64,000 bases of DNA from Bacillus niameyensis (GTDB lineage: Bacteria; Bacillota; Bacilli; Bacillales; Bacillaceae_C), in the NCBI RefSeq assembly GCF_001375535.1, contig NZ_LN831197.1:1721824-1785823 (forward strand). Direction: 5' to 3'. The notes under the pieces are model-generated. The model was given only the letters and a program-made list of their open reading frames with translations. It had not been told where the DNA came from and made no database searches. A program made the translations under genes and the position numbers. Positions 56,348-64,000 of this stretch are shown in pieces (position 1 is the stretch's first letter; every line of letters starts with the position of its first letter).

Positions 56348-57064
56348 CTACCTTCTAAACTTCATTTCTGCAATAATTGGCAGATGATCAGAACCTTCTC
56401 TCATAAGGGCACTTTGGTTAAGTATCTCTAATTGCCTAGATGCAAAGATATAATCAATTCTTATTTCTGGGTTATCAGAAGGATAGGATGCATTGTCTGC
56501 TATATCCTCAAAACAATCTATTAAGTCTGATTTACCCAGTAGTGCTTGAATCTCTTCACTATCAGGTTCTGAATTAAAGTCTCCAATCAATACTTTAGAG
56601 CCTTCAAAATTTTTGGTCCATTCGACTATTTCTTTTACTTGTTCACGTTTACTTCTAGATTCTAAGGAAAGGTGAGTATTAAAAACGTGAAGTTGCGTTC
56701 CACATACATCAATCAATGCCCGCAATAATCCTCTAGGTTCATCTTCATAACTTGTCAGTGGAATATTTTCGGAATCCTTAATAGGATACATACTTAGAAT
56801 AGCGTTGCCATATTGTTGATTTTCTGCTTGTCCATCAGTATGAGCAATGTCAATGTTTGCAGCGTAGACATAATGATAATCCAGTAACTTTGCTAATTCT
56901 TTTGCTTGATCTTGAAAATCACTTCTCTCCCCAAAGTTTCGGTCAACCTCTTGTAACCCTACAATTGTAGCCTTTTCATCCCGAATGATCTTTGCGATTC
57001 TTTCAAGTGATAATACTTCATCAAGTCCTTCTCCATGGTGAATATTATAGGACATTATTTTCAT
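56348..57064 (-). CDS. Endonuclease/exonuclease/phosphatase-family protein
   Basis: A 238-residue EEP-superfamily phosphoesterase: MSYNIHHGEG, VGLQEVDRNFGER with the metal Glu, FNTHLSLESR, IGDFNSEPDS, RIDYIFAS and GSDHLPI. These give the complete active site of a metal-dependent phosphodiesterase. No signal peptide. Such genes recur in sugar-catabolism loci and may act on a phosphorylated sugar or lipid rather than DNA. GGGAGTGA precedes the ATG; the ROK gene ends 35 bases upstream. Confidence 0.88.
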   Translation of the reverse strand: MKIMSYNIHHGEGLDEVLSLERIAKIIRDEKATIVGLQEVDRNFGERSDFQDQAKELAKLLDYHYVYAANIDIAHTDGQAENQQYGNAILSMYPIKDSENIPLTSYEDEPRGLLRALIDVCGTQLHVFNTHLSLESRSKREQVKEIVEWTKNFEGSKVLIGDFNSEPDSEEIQALLGKSDLIDCFEDIADNASYPSDNPEIRIDYIFASRQLEILNQSALMREGSDHLPIIAEMKFRR

Positions 57065-57099
57065 CTATGGTCACTCCCAACTTTATGTATATGGATGCT

Positions 57100-58260
57100 T
57101 TAATAAAACTTATCAAATGGAACATCAAAAAAATGATTCATGACAAGACCTGCTGCGGATCCAGATTCATCTGGAGTTTGACTTAATTTAAGAATTTTTA
57201 CATCTGCACATGATTCTGGTACAAGTTTTTTAATTTCTCTTTCTAAAATCGGCATAAGAATATCCTCCATCCGATCTATAACTTTTCCCGTGAACATTAT
57301 GTGTTCAGGGTTTAATAATGTAATAGAATTAGCAACTGCAAGTCCCATTGCGGAACAAATCGTTTGAAATAGCTTCAGAGCTTCTGAATCATTTTGACGA
57401 ACTTTAGATTCAAATTCATCAAAATCTACCCCATATCGTCTTAATCCACTTATAGAAGCTAGTGTTGTCAAACAACCTTCAGCGCCACAATGACATTTTA
57501 TGGCATACTCCCCTGAAAAAGCCTTATAATGTCCAAATTCGCCGGCAACAAAATTAGCACCATGTAGTAATTGACGTTGCAAAACCATTGCACTTCCAAT
57601 GCCATAATCAAATTTATAGGTGATGCTTTGTTTTGAATCGGCTAGTTGGCCATTCAAACTTTCTACTAGTGCCAATAAATTAGCATCATTTTCTAGAAAA
57701 ATAGGAAAACCATATTCCCCCTGAAGTATATCCCTAAGGTGGAAATTTTTCCAGCGTAATCCTGGAGAATAGATCACAACACCATTCTCGGAATCTACTA
57801 ATCCCTGTATACTGAATCCGATCCCTTTTAATCCATTTAAATCAGGAACATATTGAAGCAAATGATCTATTACTTTATAAATGAACTGCATTGGATGCTG
57901 CTCATGCTCATATCGTGGAACAACCTCGGTTACTTCTTTTAAAATGTTATTCTGAAAATCCATTAAAGTACCCCGAACATATGTAACAGCTAATTCTATC
58001 CCTATACAATACAAATTTGAACTATTAATTTCAAGCGGAATCGGCCTCCGTTTAGTACCGCTTAAAATAGCGTTCGACTCAAAAATGATATTTTTCTTCA
58101 GCAAACGATTAACAATATTTGTGATTGTTTGTTGAGTCAAACCTGTTTTTCTAGCTATTTCTACACGTGCAATTGGTCCCTCTGTAAAAATAAGACGCAA
58201 CACTTTTTGCTGATTAATTTCTTTAATCATTTGACTATTTGATACATTTTCTAATTTCAT
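57100..58260 (-). CDS. ROK-family transcriptional repressor (XylR/NagC type)
   Basis: A 386-residue regulator from the ATG at 58260 with AAAGGA upstream. An N-terminal winged helix (VEIARKTGLTQQTITNIVNRL) is followed by the ROK sugar-binding fold: GYSIQG-like GIGFSIQGLVDSENG, FLENDANLLALVES and the zinc motif CHCGAEGC near residue 260. Being the first gene of the run, it probably controls the endonuclease-family gene, the two oxidoreductases and the fourth importer. The effector sugar is unknown. Confidence 0.9.
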   Translation of the reverse strand: MKLENVSNSQMIKEINQQKVLRLIFTEGPIARVEIARKTGLTQQTITNIVNRLLKKNIIFESNAILSGTKRRPIPLEINSSNLYCIGIELAVTYVRGTLMDFQNNILKEVTEVVPRYEHEQHPMQFIYKVIDHLLQYVPDLNGLKGIGFSIQGLVDSENGVVIYSPGLRWKNFHLRDILQGEYGFPIFLENDANLLALVESLNGQLADSKQSITYKFDYGIGSAMVLQRQLLHGANFVAGEFGHYKAFSGEYAIKCHCGAEGCLTTLASISGLRRYGVDFDEFESKVRQNDSEALKLFQTICSAMGLAVANSITLLNPEHIMFTGKVIDRMEDILMPILEREIKKLVPESCADVKILKLSQTPDESGSAAGLVMNHFFDVPFDKFY

Positions 58261-58627
58261 CCCACTAATGATTCCTTTCTCCCTATAGAAAACGGTTACA
58301 TAAATAATGATAGTGCTCACATTAACATCCATTAATCGCAGTTTGAAATATTTATCGATTAATCAAGTTGATTTATCTCATAATAATTCAGATTAGATTC
58401 AAATGCAAGACTTTTTCGACATATGATTATGAACATATTCAACAATATATGAGTTCCTTCGCTAAAAAATAGATCCCACTAGCATTTGTGCTGGTTAAGT
58501 ATCCTAAAGTTCATATAGTTTTCCGTGTCTCCCACAGTTTTATTTATGGAGATTCAGGAATATAATTTTAATGTAAAATCATCTTTTTATAACCAATAAT
58601 TCCGATGAAAATTGTTATATTTAACTA

Positions 58628-58656
58628 TTGACAAATTCATCTACTTCCTATACCAT
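58628..58656 (+). promoter_or_regulatory. Promoter of S-box operon
   Basis: TTGACA, 17-base spacer, TACCAT, ending 29 bases before the riboswitch. The 58261-58627 stretch before it shows no gene. Confidence 0.65.
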
Positions 58657-58685
58657 AATTTTCAGACAAGTGAAAATAAAAATGT

Positions 58686-58790
58686 TCTTATCACGAGAAG
58701 CCTAGGGTCTGGCCCGTTGAAGCTTCAGCAACCTTTCTGAAAACAGAAAAGGTGCTAAATCCAGCAAGATTGAATCTTGAGAGATAAGAG
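58686..58790 (+). promoter_or_regulatory. SAM-I (S-box) riboswitch
   Basis: All conserved S-box blocks are present in order: CTTATCACGAGAAG (P1 and K-turn start), GGGTCTGGCCC, GAAGCTTCAGCAACC, the P3 hairpin around CTGAAAACAG, GGTGCTAAATCCAGCA and the closing GAGAGATAAG that pairs with CTTATC. In this class SAM binding favours the downstream terminator, so the operon is on when SAM (methionine) is low. It precedes the flavoprotein and ABC importer genes. Confidence 0.93.
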
Positions 58791-58808
58791 TAAGAGTATT
58801 CATCCACC

Positions 58809-58841
58809 ACTTCCTCTTACTCCGGGAAGTATTTTTTTTTA
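58809..58841 (+). terminator. Riboswitch expression-platform terminator
   Basis: ACTTCC/GGAAGT stem followed by nine T. The alternative pairing GAGTAAGAG (58788-58796) with CTCTTACTC (58814-58822) overlaps both P1 and the terminator loop and would act as antiterminator. Confidence 0.8.
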
Positions 58842-59010
58842 CGCTGGAAAAGGTTATGGACTCCTATAAATTTATTACTCTTTTTAGGAACTTAGCCCAT
58901 AACTATTATTTTCACTAACATATAGTAAAACCATACTTATTAGGTTTTTTTGTAATTAAAACCAACTAAACTTATATGTTTTATCAAAATCTACAATAGG
59001 AGGAATTTAC

Positions 59011-60177
59011 GTGCTGAACTTATTTGTAAAAACTGAATTACAACGACAATGGGTAGAGAAACTGAGGGAAGAGGGAGATAAGTTTAAGAATAACTCCGCA
59101 AAAATTGATCAAGAAAGTATCTTTCCTATCGAAAACATTCAAGATCTTGTTGATCTTGGCTATTTAAGTATTACACTCCCTCAAAAATATGGCGGTGCAG
59201 GTTTAAAAACCTACGATATGGTTCTTGTTCAAGAAATATTGGCAAGTTATGACGCAAACACCGCTCTTTCCATCGGATGGCACCTTGGCACGATTGGAGA
59301 GATCTTTGAGAAAAAGCAATGGAACGATACTGATCTTGATTTTTTAGCAAAAGAAATTAGAAACGGAGCAATTGTAAATCGTTCTGTTAGTGAAGCACAA
59401 ACAGGTAGTCCAACTAGAGGTGGGCGTCCTGGTACAAAAGCTGTCAAGCAAGATGGAAAATGGGTAATCAATGGACGAAAGACTTTTACCACAGCATCGC
59501 CCGTTTTAACGTACTTTCTAACTTCAGCTTGGATTGAGGAAAAGCAAGGGATTGGCTTTTTCCTTCTTCATAAGGACTTAGATGGTCTAAGTATAGATGA
59601 AACATGGAATGTTATTTCGATGAGAGGAACTGGAAGCCATGATCTAGTCCTAGAAAATGTTACAGTTGACGAATCTAAACTTGTTGAACTACCTACCCAA
59701 AAAGGAGGAGGAAACTTTAGTGGTTGGCTCCTTCATATCCCTTCTACTTATCTAGGTATTGCACAAGCAGCCCGTGATTATGCTGTTCATTTTGCTAACG
59801 TACATTCACCTAATAGTTTGAGCGGTCCCATTAGCGAACTCCCTAATGTCCAGCAACATTTAGGAGAAATTGAGTTAGAGTTAATAAAGGCTAGACATTT
59901 ATTATATAGCGTAGCAGAAGCCTATGACGATGAGGAGCGCAGACCTTATCTTACTAATGAAATTGCTGCAGCTAAACATACTGTTACAAACACAAGCTTG
60001 GCAATTGTCGATAAAGCTATGCGAGTAGTTGGGGCAAAAAGTTTGCAACTATCAAACCCTTTACAACGATATTATCGTGATGTTAGGGCTGGCTTACACA
60101 ATCCTCCAATGGATGATATGACGATCAAAAAATTGGCAGTTACTGCTATTGAAGATGATAAAAGAAACGGGAGATGA
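59011..60177 (+). CDS. Acyl-CoA-dehydrogenase-fold flavoprotein, SfnB/DszC-like
   Basis: A 388-residue protein with the acyl-CoA dehydrogenase fold: an N-terminal helical domain, YGGAGLKTYDMVLVQEIL, SEAQTGSPTRGG, DGKWVINGRKTFTTASP in the beta domain, then the C-terminal four-helix bundle. The region where true dehydrogenases carry the catalytic Glu reads YRDVRAGLHNPPMDD, without it, as in flavin monooxygenase-like members such as DszC and SfnB. The S-box upstream suggests a role in freeing sulfur from an organosulfur compound. GTG start with TAGGAGG. First gene of a five-gene operon. Confidence 0.8.
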   Translation: MLNLFVKTELQRQWVEKLREEGDKFKNNSAKIDQESIFPIENIQDLVDLGYLSITLPQKYGGAGLKTYDMVLVQEILASYDANTALSIGWHLGTIGEIFEKKQWNDTDLDFLAKEIRNGAIVNRSVSEAQTGSPTRGGRPGTKAVKQDGKWVINGRKTFTTASPVLTYFLTSAWIEEKQGIGFFLLHKDLDGLSIDETWNVISMRGTGSHDLVLENVTVDESKLVELPTQKGGGNFSGWLLHIPSTYLGIAQAARDYAVHFANVHSPNSLSGPISELPNVQQHLGEIELELIKARHLLYSVAEAYDDEERRPYLTNEIAAAKHTVTNTSLAIVDKAMRVVGAKSLQLSNPLQRYYRDVRAGLHNPPMDDMTIKKLAVTAIEDDKRNGR

Positions 60178-60182
60178 TTAAT

Positions 60183-61028
60183 ATGAAAAGAAAATATTTA
60201 ATCCACATGTTGCTAGGCTTTGCTTTCTTCCTTTTATTGACTGGATGCGGAAGTAAGTCCACGACTGGAGATTCAGGAATTACTAAAGTTAAAGTTGCCT
60301 ATGATCAAGCCTCTAAGCCTATTTCATGGTTGGATGAAAAAGGAAACCCCACAGGCTATGATGTCGAAGTAATGAAATTAGTTGATGAACTATTACCCGA
60401 ATATGAATTTGAGTTCGTAGGAACATCAAGTGATGATCTATTAGTAGGAGTGACGCAAGGAAAATATCAAGTTGGGGTAAAAAATGCTTTCTGGACAGAA
60501 GAAAGAACGGAAAAATTTATCTTCCCTAAGGAATTTCTTGGCTTAAGCAGCATTGGTCTAGTGCTAAAAAAGGAAAACGCACATATTAAATCTCTTGAAG
60601 ATTTTGCTTCAGCTGGTATGTCATTAGCACCTATTGCAGCTAATAATGCACAATATACAGTTATTGATGAGTATAACGAAAAATACCCTGACAACCCTGT
60701 TAAACTTCAAGCTGGTGACAGTTTTTCAGTTGATGTTATCCAATGGGTCAACGAAGGACGTGTTGATGGAGGAGTATCCATTGAAGGACCATTTGAAAAG
60801 CAGGTCCTTGCCGAAGATGGGCCATATCATAATTTAGTAAATGACGTTGTCTACAATGAATTTGATGTGATCAAAACGTGGCCATTATTCAATAAAAAGG
60901 AACAAAAATTTGCAGATGCTTATGATAAAGCGATTAAACAATTAAAAGAGGAAAAGAAACTAAACGAACTAATGGTGCAATTTTACAATCGAGACCTTTT
61001 TGAAGTGTTAGATACAGTAGAGAGATAA
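60183..61028 (+). CDS. Amino-acid-type ABC substrate-binding lipoprotein
   Basis: Family-3 solute-binding protein, 281 residues from the ATG at 60183 (GGGAG nine bases upstream; the overlapping ATG at 60174 abuts it). Lipobox LLTGC, Cys near residue 22. YDQASKPISWLDEKGNPTGYDVEV and FVGTSSDDLLVGVTQGKYQVG are typical of cystine/polar amino acid binders. It overlaps translationally with the flavoprotein gene, so coupling is likely. With S-box control, a sulfur-containing substrate such as cystine, methionine derivative or an S-organic acid is inferred. Confidence 0.87.
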   Translation: MKRKYLIHMLLGFAFFLLLTGCGSKSTTGDSGITKVKVAYDQASKPISWLDEKGNPTGYDVEVMKLVDELLPEYEFEFVGTSSDDLLVGVTQGKYQVGVKNAFWTEERTEKFIFPKEFLGLSSIGLVLKKENAHIKSLEDFASAGMSLAPIAANNAQYTVIDEYNEKYPDNPVKLQAGDSFSVDVIQWVNEGRVDGGVSIEGPFEKQVLAEDGPYHNLVNDVVYNEFDVIKTWPLFNKKEQKFADAYDKAIKQLKEEKKLNELMVQFYNRDLFEVLDTVER

Positions 61029-61094
61029 GTATAAAAAAACAAAACGATACATTTTTTAGCTATCTAATAACGTGAATAAAGATGGTGAAAATTG

Positions 61095-61802
61095 ATGCAA
61101 AAATACTTTGATGCATCCTATATTTGGGGGGCTTTCCCCGCACTAATTCCATTTTTAAAAATGACTTTTTTGGTCGTTAGTTTATCCGTGCTATTCGGTA
61201 CATTGCTAGGTCTTGTTTTAGCCGCGATGAAAGTCGGAAATAATAAGATTGCACAAAAACTAGCAAATGGATATACAACAATTTTGCGTTGCACTCCGTC
61301 GATTGTACTATTGTTTCTTGTCTATTACGGAGTGCCAGCGATATTTATTAATTTTGGAATTGATCTTAATGACATTGATAAAGCGTTTTTCGTCGTGCTA
61401 ACTTTTACGTTACAATTTGCTGCGATTATGTCTGAGGTGATTCGGTCTTCCTATGAATCTATTGACAAAGGTCAGTTTGAAGCTGCGGTAAGTGTTGGTC
61501 TCAGCCCTTTCCAAGCATATAGGCGGATCATTTTCCCCCAAGCATTTGTTGTCGCTTTACCAAACTTTGGGAATGGGTTACTAGAATTGCTAAAGGAAGG
61601 TTCTCTTGCCTATACAATCGGGTTAATTGATGTAATGGGAAAGGCGAATATGATTATTGCTAGTAACTATAATTCTCATGCATTAGAAATCTATATTGCG
61701 TTGTCCATTATTTACTGGGTACTTTCCATTGCCATCGAACAATTTTTCCTGAAACTGGAGAAATTGTTTAGTAAAGGAAAGCAGGTAATCAAAAGTGTGT
61801 AA
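61095..61802 (+). CDS. Amino-acid ABC permease (His/Glu/Gln type)
   Basis: A 235-residue permease with about five membrane spans; TILRCTPSIVLLFLVYYGVP and the EAA loop GQFEAAVSVGLSPFQAYRRI are the marks of the HEQRo permease family. ATG 61095 is supported by GATGGTG seven bases upstream. First of two permeases forming a heterodimer. Confidence 0.9.
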   Translation: MQKYFDASYIWGAFPALIPFLKMTFLVVSLSVLFGTLLGLVLAAMKVGNNKIAQKLANGYTTILRCTPSIVLLFLVYYGVPAIFINFGIDLNDIDKAFFVVLTFTLQFAAIMSEVIRSSYESIDKGQFEAAVSVGLSPFQAYRRIIFPQAFVVALPNFGNGLLELLKEGSLAYTIGLIDVMGKANMIIASNYNSHALEIYIALSIIYWVLSIAIEQFFLKLEKLFSKGKQVIKSV

Positions 61803-61814
61803 GAGGGTGACAGA

Positions 61815-62522
61815 GTGACTCTAGATTTTAATTTCCTAATAGATACATTTTTTGTTGCTTTATCGGGGGTGCCTGTTGCATTACTTATTACTGTCGTAGC
61901 ACTCTTAATTGCTTCACCAATAGGGTTTTTACTAGCATTAACAAGAATCAATCGCATTCCGATTTTAAATCAGTTTTCGCGCGTATATGTTTCTTTTATA
62001 CGCGGAACACCTGTAATCGTTCAAATCTTCATCATCTACAATAGTTTACCCTTAATACTCTCTGCCCTATTTGAGAAATTTAGTATTCAAATGAGTGTAT
62101 ATGATATTAATCCTATTTGGTACGCATTTATCGTCTTTTCACTAAACACGGTTGCTGTTCTAATTGAAGTGTTTCGTTCAGCTATTAGCACCGTAAATAA
62201 AGGACAATTGGAAGCAGCCTTATCTATTGGATTGACGAACTTACAGGCATTTCGCCGAATTATTATCCCCCAAACTTTAGTTGTAGCGTTACCAAATATT
62301 TGCACAACAACTGTTAATCTCATTAAAGCTACCTCCTTAGGGTACGCTATGTCCTTGCATGAAATAACGTTGAAAGCCCAAGTAGCAGCAAACGTTGGCT
62401 ACAACTATGTCGAAGCCTATATCGATATCTTTCTTGTATACCTAATTATTTGTAGTGCAGTTGAACATTTATTTAAGTGGTACGAGAAACGATTAACTAA
62501 ATATAAAATTGCTAGTGCATGA
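61815..62522 (+). CDS. Amino-acid ABC permease (His/Glu/Gln type)
   Basis: A 235-residue partner permease: [17 protein letters not shown] and the EAA loop [23 protein letters not shown] start at 61815, 12 bases after the first permease, with AGAGGGTGA upstream. Its end is ten bases before the ATPase start. Confidence 0.9.
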   Translation: MTLDFNFLIDTFFVALSGVPVALLITVVALLIASPIGFLLALTRINRIPILNQFSRVYVSFIRGTPVIVQIFIIYNSLPLILSALFEKFSIQMSVYDINPIWYAFIVFSLNTVAVLIEVFRSAISTVNKGQLEAALSIGLTNLQAFRRIIIPQTLVVALPNICTTTVNLIKATSLGYAMSLHEITLKAQVAANVGYNYVEAYIDIFLVYLIICSAVEHLFKWYEKRLTKYKIASA

Positions 62523-62532
62523 GGTGAGGCGC

Positions 62533-63288
62533 ATGTTAGAAATTAGAAATGTTCATAAATCCTTTGGCAAAAATGAAATTTTGAAAGGTGTTGATCTGAC
62601 TATTGATAAGGGGGATGTTGTTGTTATTATCGGTCCAAGTGGCTCGGGGAAAACAACATTCCTCAGATGTATCAATTTTTTGGAAAAGGCGGATCAAGGT
62701 GAGGCCTCTTTTGGAGATATTCAGGTTGATTTACATTCAGCTACCAAGAAACAAATCCATCAAATAAGACAAAAAGTGGCTTTCGTTTTTCAAAATTATA
62801 ATTTGTTTCATAATAAAACTGCTCTGGAAAATGTTACAGAGGGATTGATCATTGGACGAAAAGTCTCAAAAACCAAAGCTGAAGATATTGGAAAAAAGGC
62901 ATTAAATAAAGTAGGACTATCAGAAAAATACAACTCCTATCCAAGCGAACTGTCTGGGGGACAGCAACAGAGAGTTGGCATTGCAAGAGCTGTAGCTTTA
63001 AATCCCGATATAATTTTATTTGATGAACCTACTTCCGCCTTAGATCCCGAATTGGTCGGAGAGGTATTAAATGTCATGAAAGATATCGCAAATGAAGGAA
63101 CTACCATGCTTGTTGTTACACATGAAATGTCGTTTGCACAAAATGTAGCAAATCGAGTTCTTTTTATGGACGGCGGAGTCGTTGTTGAGGAAGGAACACC
63201 AAAGGATATATTTAGCAAACCAAAAAAGGAACGAACAAAACAGTTCTTAAAGAGAATTTTAGCGGAAGATTATACGTATTATATTTAG
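62533..63288 (+). CDS. Amino-acid ABC transporter ATPase
   Basis: A 251-residue ATPase from ATG 62533 (GAGGTGAGG upstream). Walker [21 protein letters not shown]-loop FVFQNYNLF, signature [14 protein letters not shown], Walker [15 protein letters not shown] and switch VVTHEMSFA are all intact, typical of GlnQ/TcyN-like ATPases. Last gene of the S-box operon; energises the preceding permeases. Confidence 0.94.
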   Translation: MLEIRNVHKSFGKNEILKGVDLTIDKGDVVVIIGPSGSGKTTFLRCINFLEKADQGEASFGDIQVDLHSATKKQIHQIRQKVAFVFQNYNLFHNKTALENVTEGLIIGRKVSKTKAEDIGKKALNKVGLSEKYNSYPSELSGGQQQRVGIARAVALNPDIILFDEPTSALDPELVGEVLNVMKDIANEGTTMLVVTHEMSFAQNVANRVLFMDGGVVVEEGTPKDIFSKPKKERTKQFLKRILAEDYTYYI

Positions 63289-63348
63289 ATAATTAGCAGA
63301 AAATTGTAACTTATAACGTTTCGTGGCACTTTGGGTGACTTTTATGAG

Positions 63349-63417
63349 GGATGGGACATGAGAGGTGTTCTCATGACCCTTTCGCGCAGCTTTTTCATGC
63401 GGATGGGACATGAGAGG
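63349..63417 (+). repeat. Two 17-bp direct repeats with terminator-like hairpin
   Basis: GGATGGGACATGAGAGG occurs at 63349-63365 and 63401-63417, 52 bases apart. The first copy forms GGGACATGAGA/TCTCATGACCC (63353-63379), a possible terminator of the S-box operon though without a T-run. The rest of 63289-63742 holds no convincing gene; a minus-strand frame with WKYRLKAIDDTVSPRLKDF is unassigned. Confidence 0.5.
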
Positions 63418-63554
63418 CTGACTGTTGGCATTCTTTGACCTTTATGTGATAATTTTCCCTCACTATTTTCGATAAAATCTTTCAATCTAGGTGAGACCGT
63501 GTCATCAATGGCTTTTAAACGATATTTCCACCCATGTTAAGAAGGGAGTTGAGT

Positions 63555-63650
63555 TTGAATGTTGTGGTAATTGTCTTTATTTTAACTGTTTTTGATTTCC
63601 AATACATTTTACGACTGAACAGTGAACAAGACAATCAAATGTTTGGTTAG
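63555..63650 (+). CDS. Possible 31-residue membrane peptide
   Basis: TTG start with AAGGGAG upstream, encoding a hydrophobic segment VVVIVFILTVFDFQYILRLN then a polar end. It could be a small single-span membrane protein, but there is no family recognition and chance occurrence is quite possible. Confidence 0.2.
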   Translation: MNVVVIVFILTVFDFQYILRLNSEQDNQMFG

Positions 63651-63742
63651 TGCCAACCGAATTTCATCCCGTTCCTGCCCTTCACAGGCTTGACTTGAGG
63701 AAGGGGAATTTCTTCAGAAAGCTGTTAATGTTAAACAAATAA

Positions 63743-63806
63743 AATCTCCTTTATAATAGGCAGATTCTCGTAACTTTCCTGTCCATTATAAAGGAGATTA
63801 ATTTTT
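63743..63806. terminator. Terminator downstream of tRNA
   Basis: AATCTCCTTTATAAT and ATTATAAAGGAGATT form a 15-bp perfect stem. It lies 20 bases beyond the tRNA 3' end on the minus strand and has T-rich sequence on both sides. Confidence 0.8.
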
Positions 63807-63825
63807 ATATAAGTAGTAAACCTAT

Positions 63826-63898
<73 letters not shown>

Positions 63899-63899
63899 A

Positions 63900-64000
63900 T
63901 AATAGTAATAATCCCTTACATACACTATTCTTAACAAAACTTAAGTTATTTATTCATTCAAAACTAGATAACATAAAAATTTCATTATAATTAATCGTCG
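63900..64000 (-). other. Spacer resembling the region after an rRNA operon
   Basis: Minus-strand TTATCTAGTTTTGAATGAA (63951-63969) resembles spacer sequence that in Bacillus commonly flanks 16S, 23S or 5S genes. With the initiator tRNA next to it, an rRNA operon probably ends just beyond the window. This is inference from remembered spacer motifs. Confidence 0.35.

Overview
The window is AT-rich Bacillota DNA, most likely from a Bacillaceae species. Supporting clues are a YktB/DUF1054 gene, a HemY-type oxidase, YesL/YesS and LplABC-type genes, an S-box (SAM-I) riboswitch, AGGAGG-type ribosome binding sites with frequent TTG/GTG starts, cre-like sites and a Bacillus-type initiator tRNA. The genus cannot be fixed from this sequence alone.

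About 58 kb is a carbohydrate-utilisation island, mostly on the minus strand. It holds four LplABC-type oligosaccharide importers (295-3938, 14231-17826, 34101-37579, 49786-53909), none with its own ATPase. It also holds two orphan family-1 binding proteins (7358-8713, 10442-11782) and a set of enzymes that all lack a visible export signal: two GH29 alpha-L-fucosidases, a GH38 alpha-mannosidase, a GH3 beta-glycosidase, a GH5 endoglycoceramidase-like enzyme, a BNR sialidase-like protein and intact formylglycine-type sulfatases. A fuconolactonase-like amidohydrolase, an enolase-superfamily sugar-acid dehydratase, a 2-hydroxyacid dehydrogenase, a sugar isomerase-like protein and two Gfo/Idh oxidoreductases could process the released sugars. 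My reading is import of sulfated, fucose- and mannose-containing oligosaccharides and their cytoplasmic desulfation and trimming.

Regulation is layered. A LacI-family regulator (12169-13191) lies among four copies of a palindrome TGTTAYCGRTAACA. Six cre-like sites suggest CcpA control. Two YesS-like membrane AraC regulators (25996, 37935) and a ROK repressor (57100-58260) sit beside different transporters. Two operons share the promoter element TTTACACATTTACA.

The island is decaying in places. There are fossils of a permease (about 6822-6990), a binding protein (9114-9177) and a sulfatase (33640-33826). At 28357-29931 two sulfatase genes are wrecked by an inversion plus deletions, and the second runs directly into a 52-bp tandem array of about 20 hairpin-forming units (29932-30957).

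A separate module at 45142-48571 encodes an MFS transporter, a HemY-type porphyrinogen oxidase and an ABC ATPase. At the right end a SAM-I riboswitch precedes a plus-strand operon (59011-63288) for an acyl-CoA-dehydrogenase-fold flavoprotein and a polar amino-acid-type ABC importer, probably sulfur scavenging. The window closes with an initiator tRNA-Met gene on the minus strand, probably next to an rRNA operon beyond the edge.
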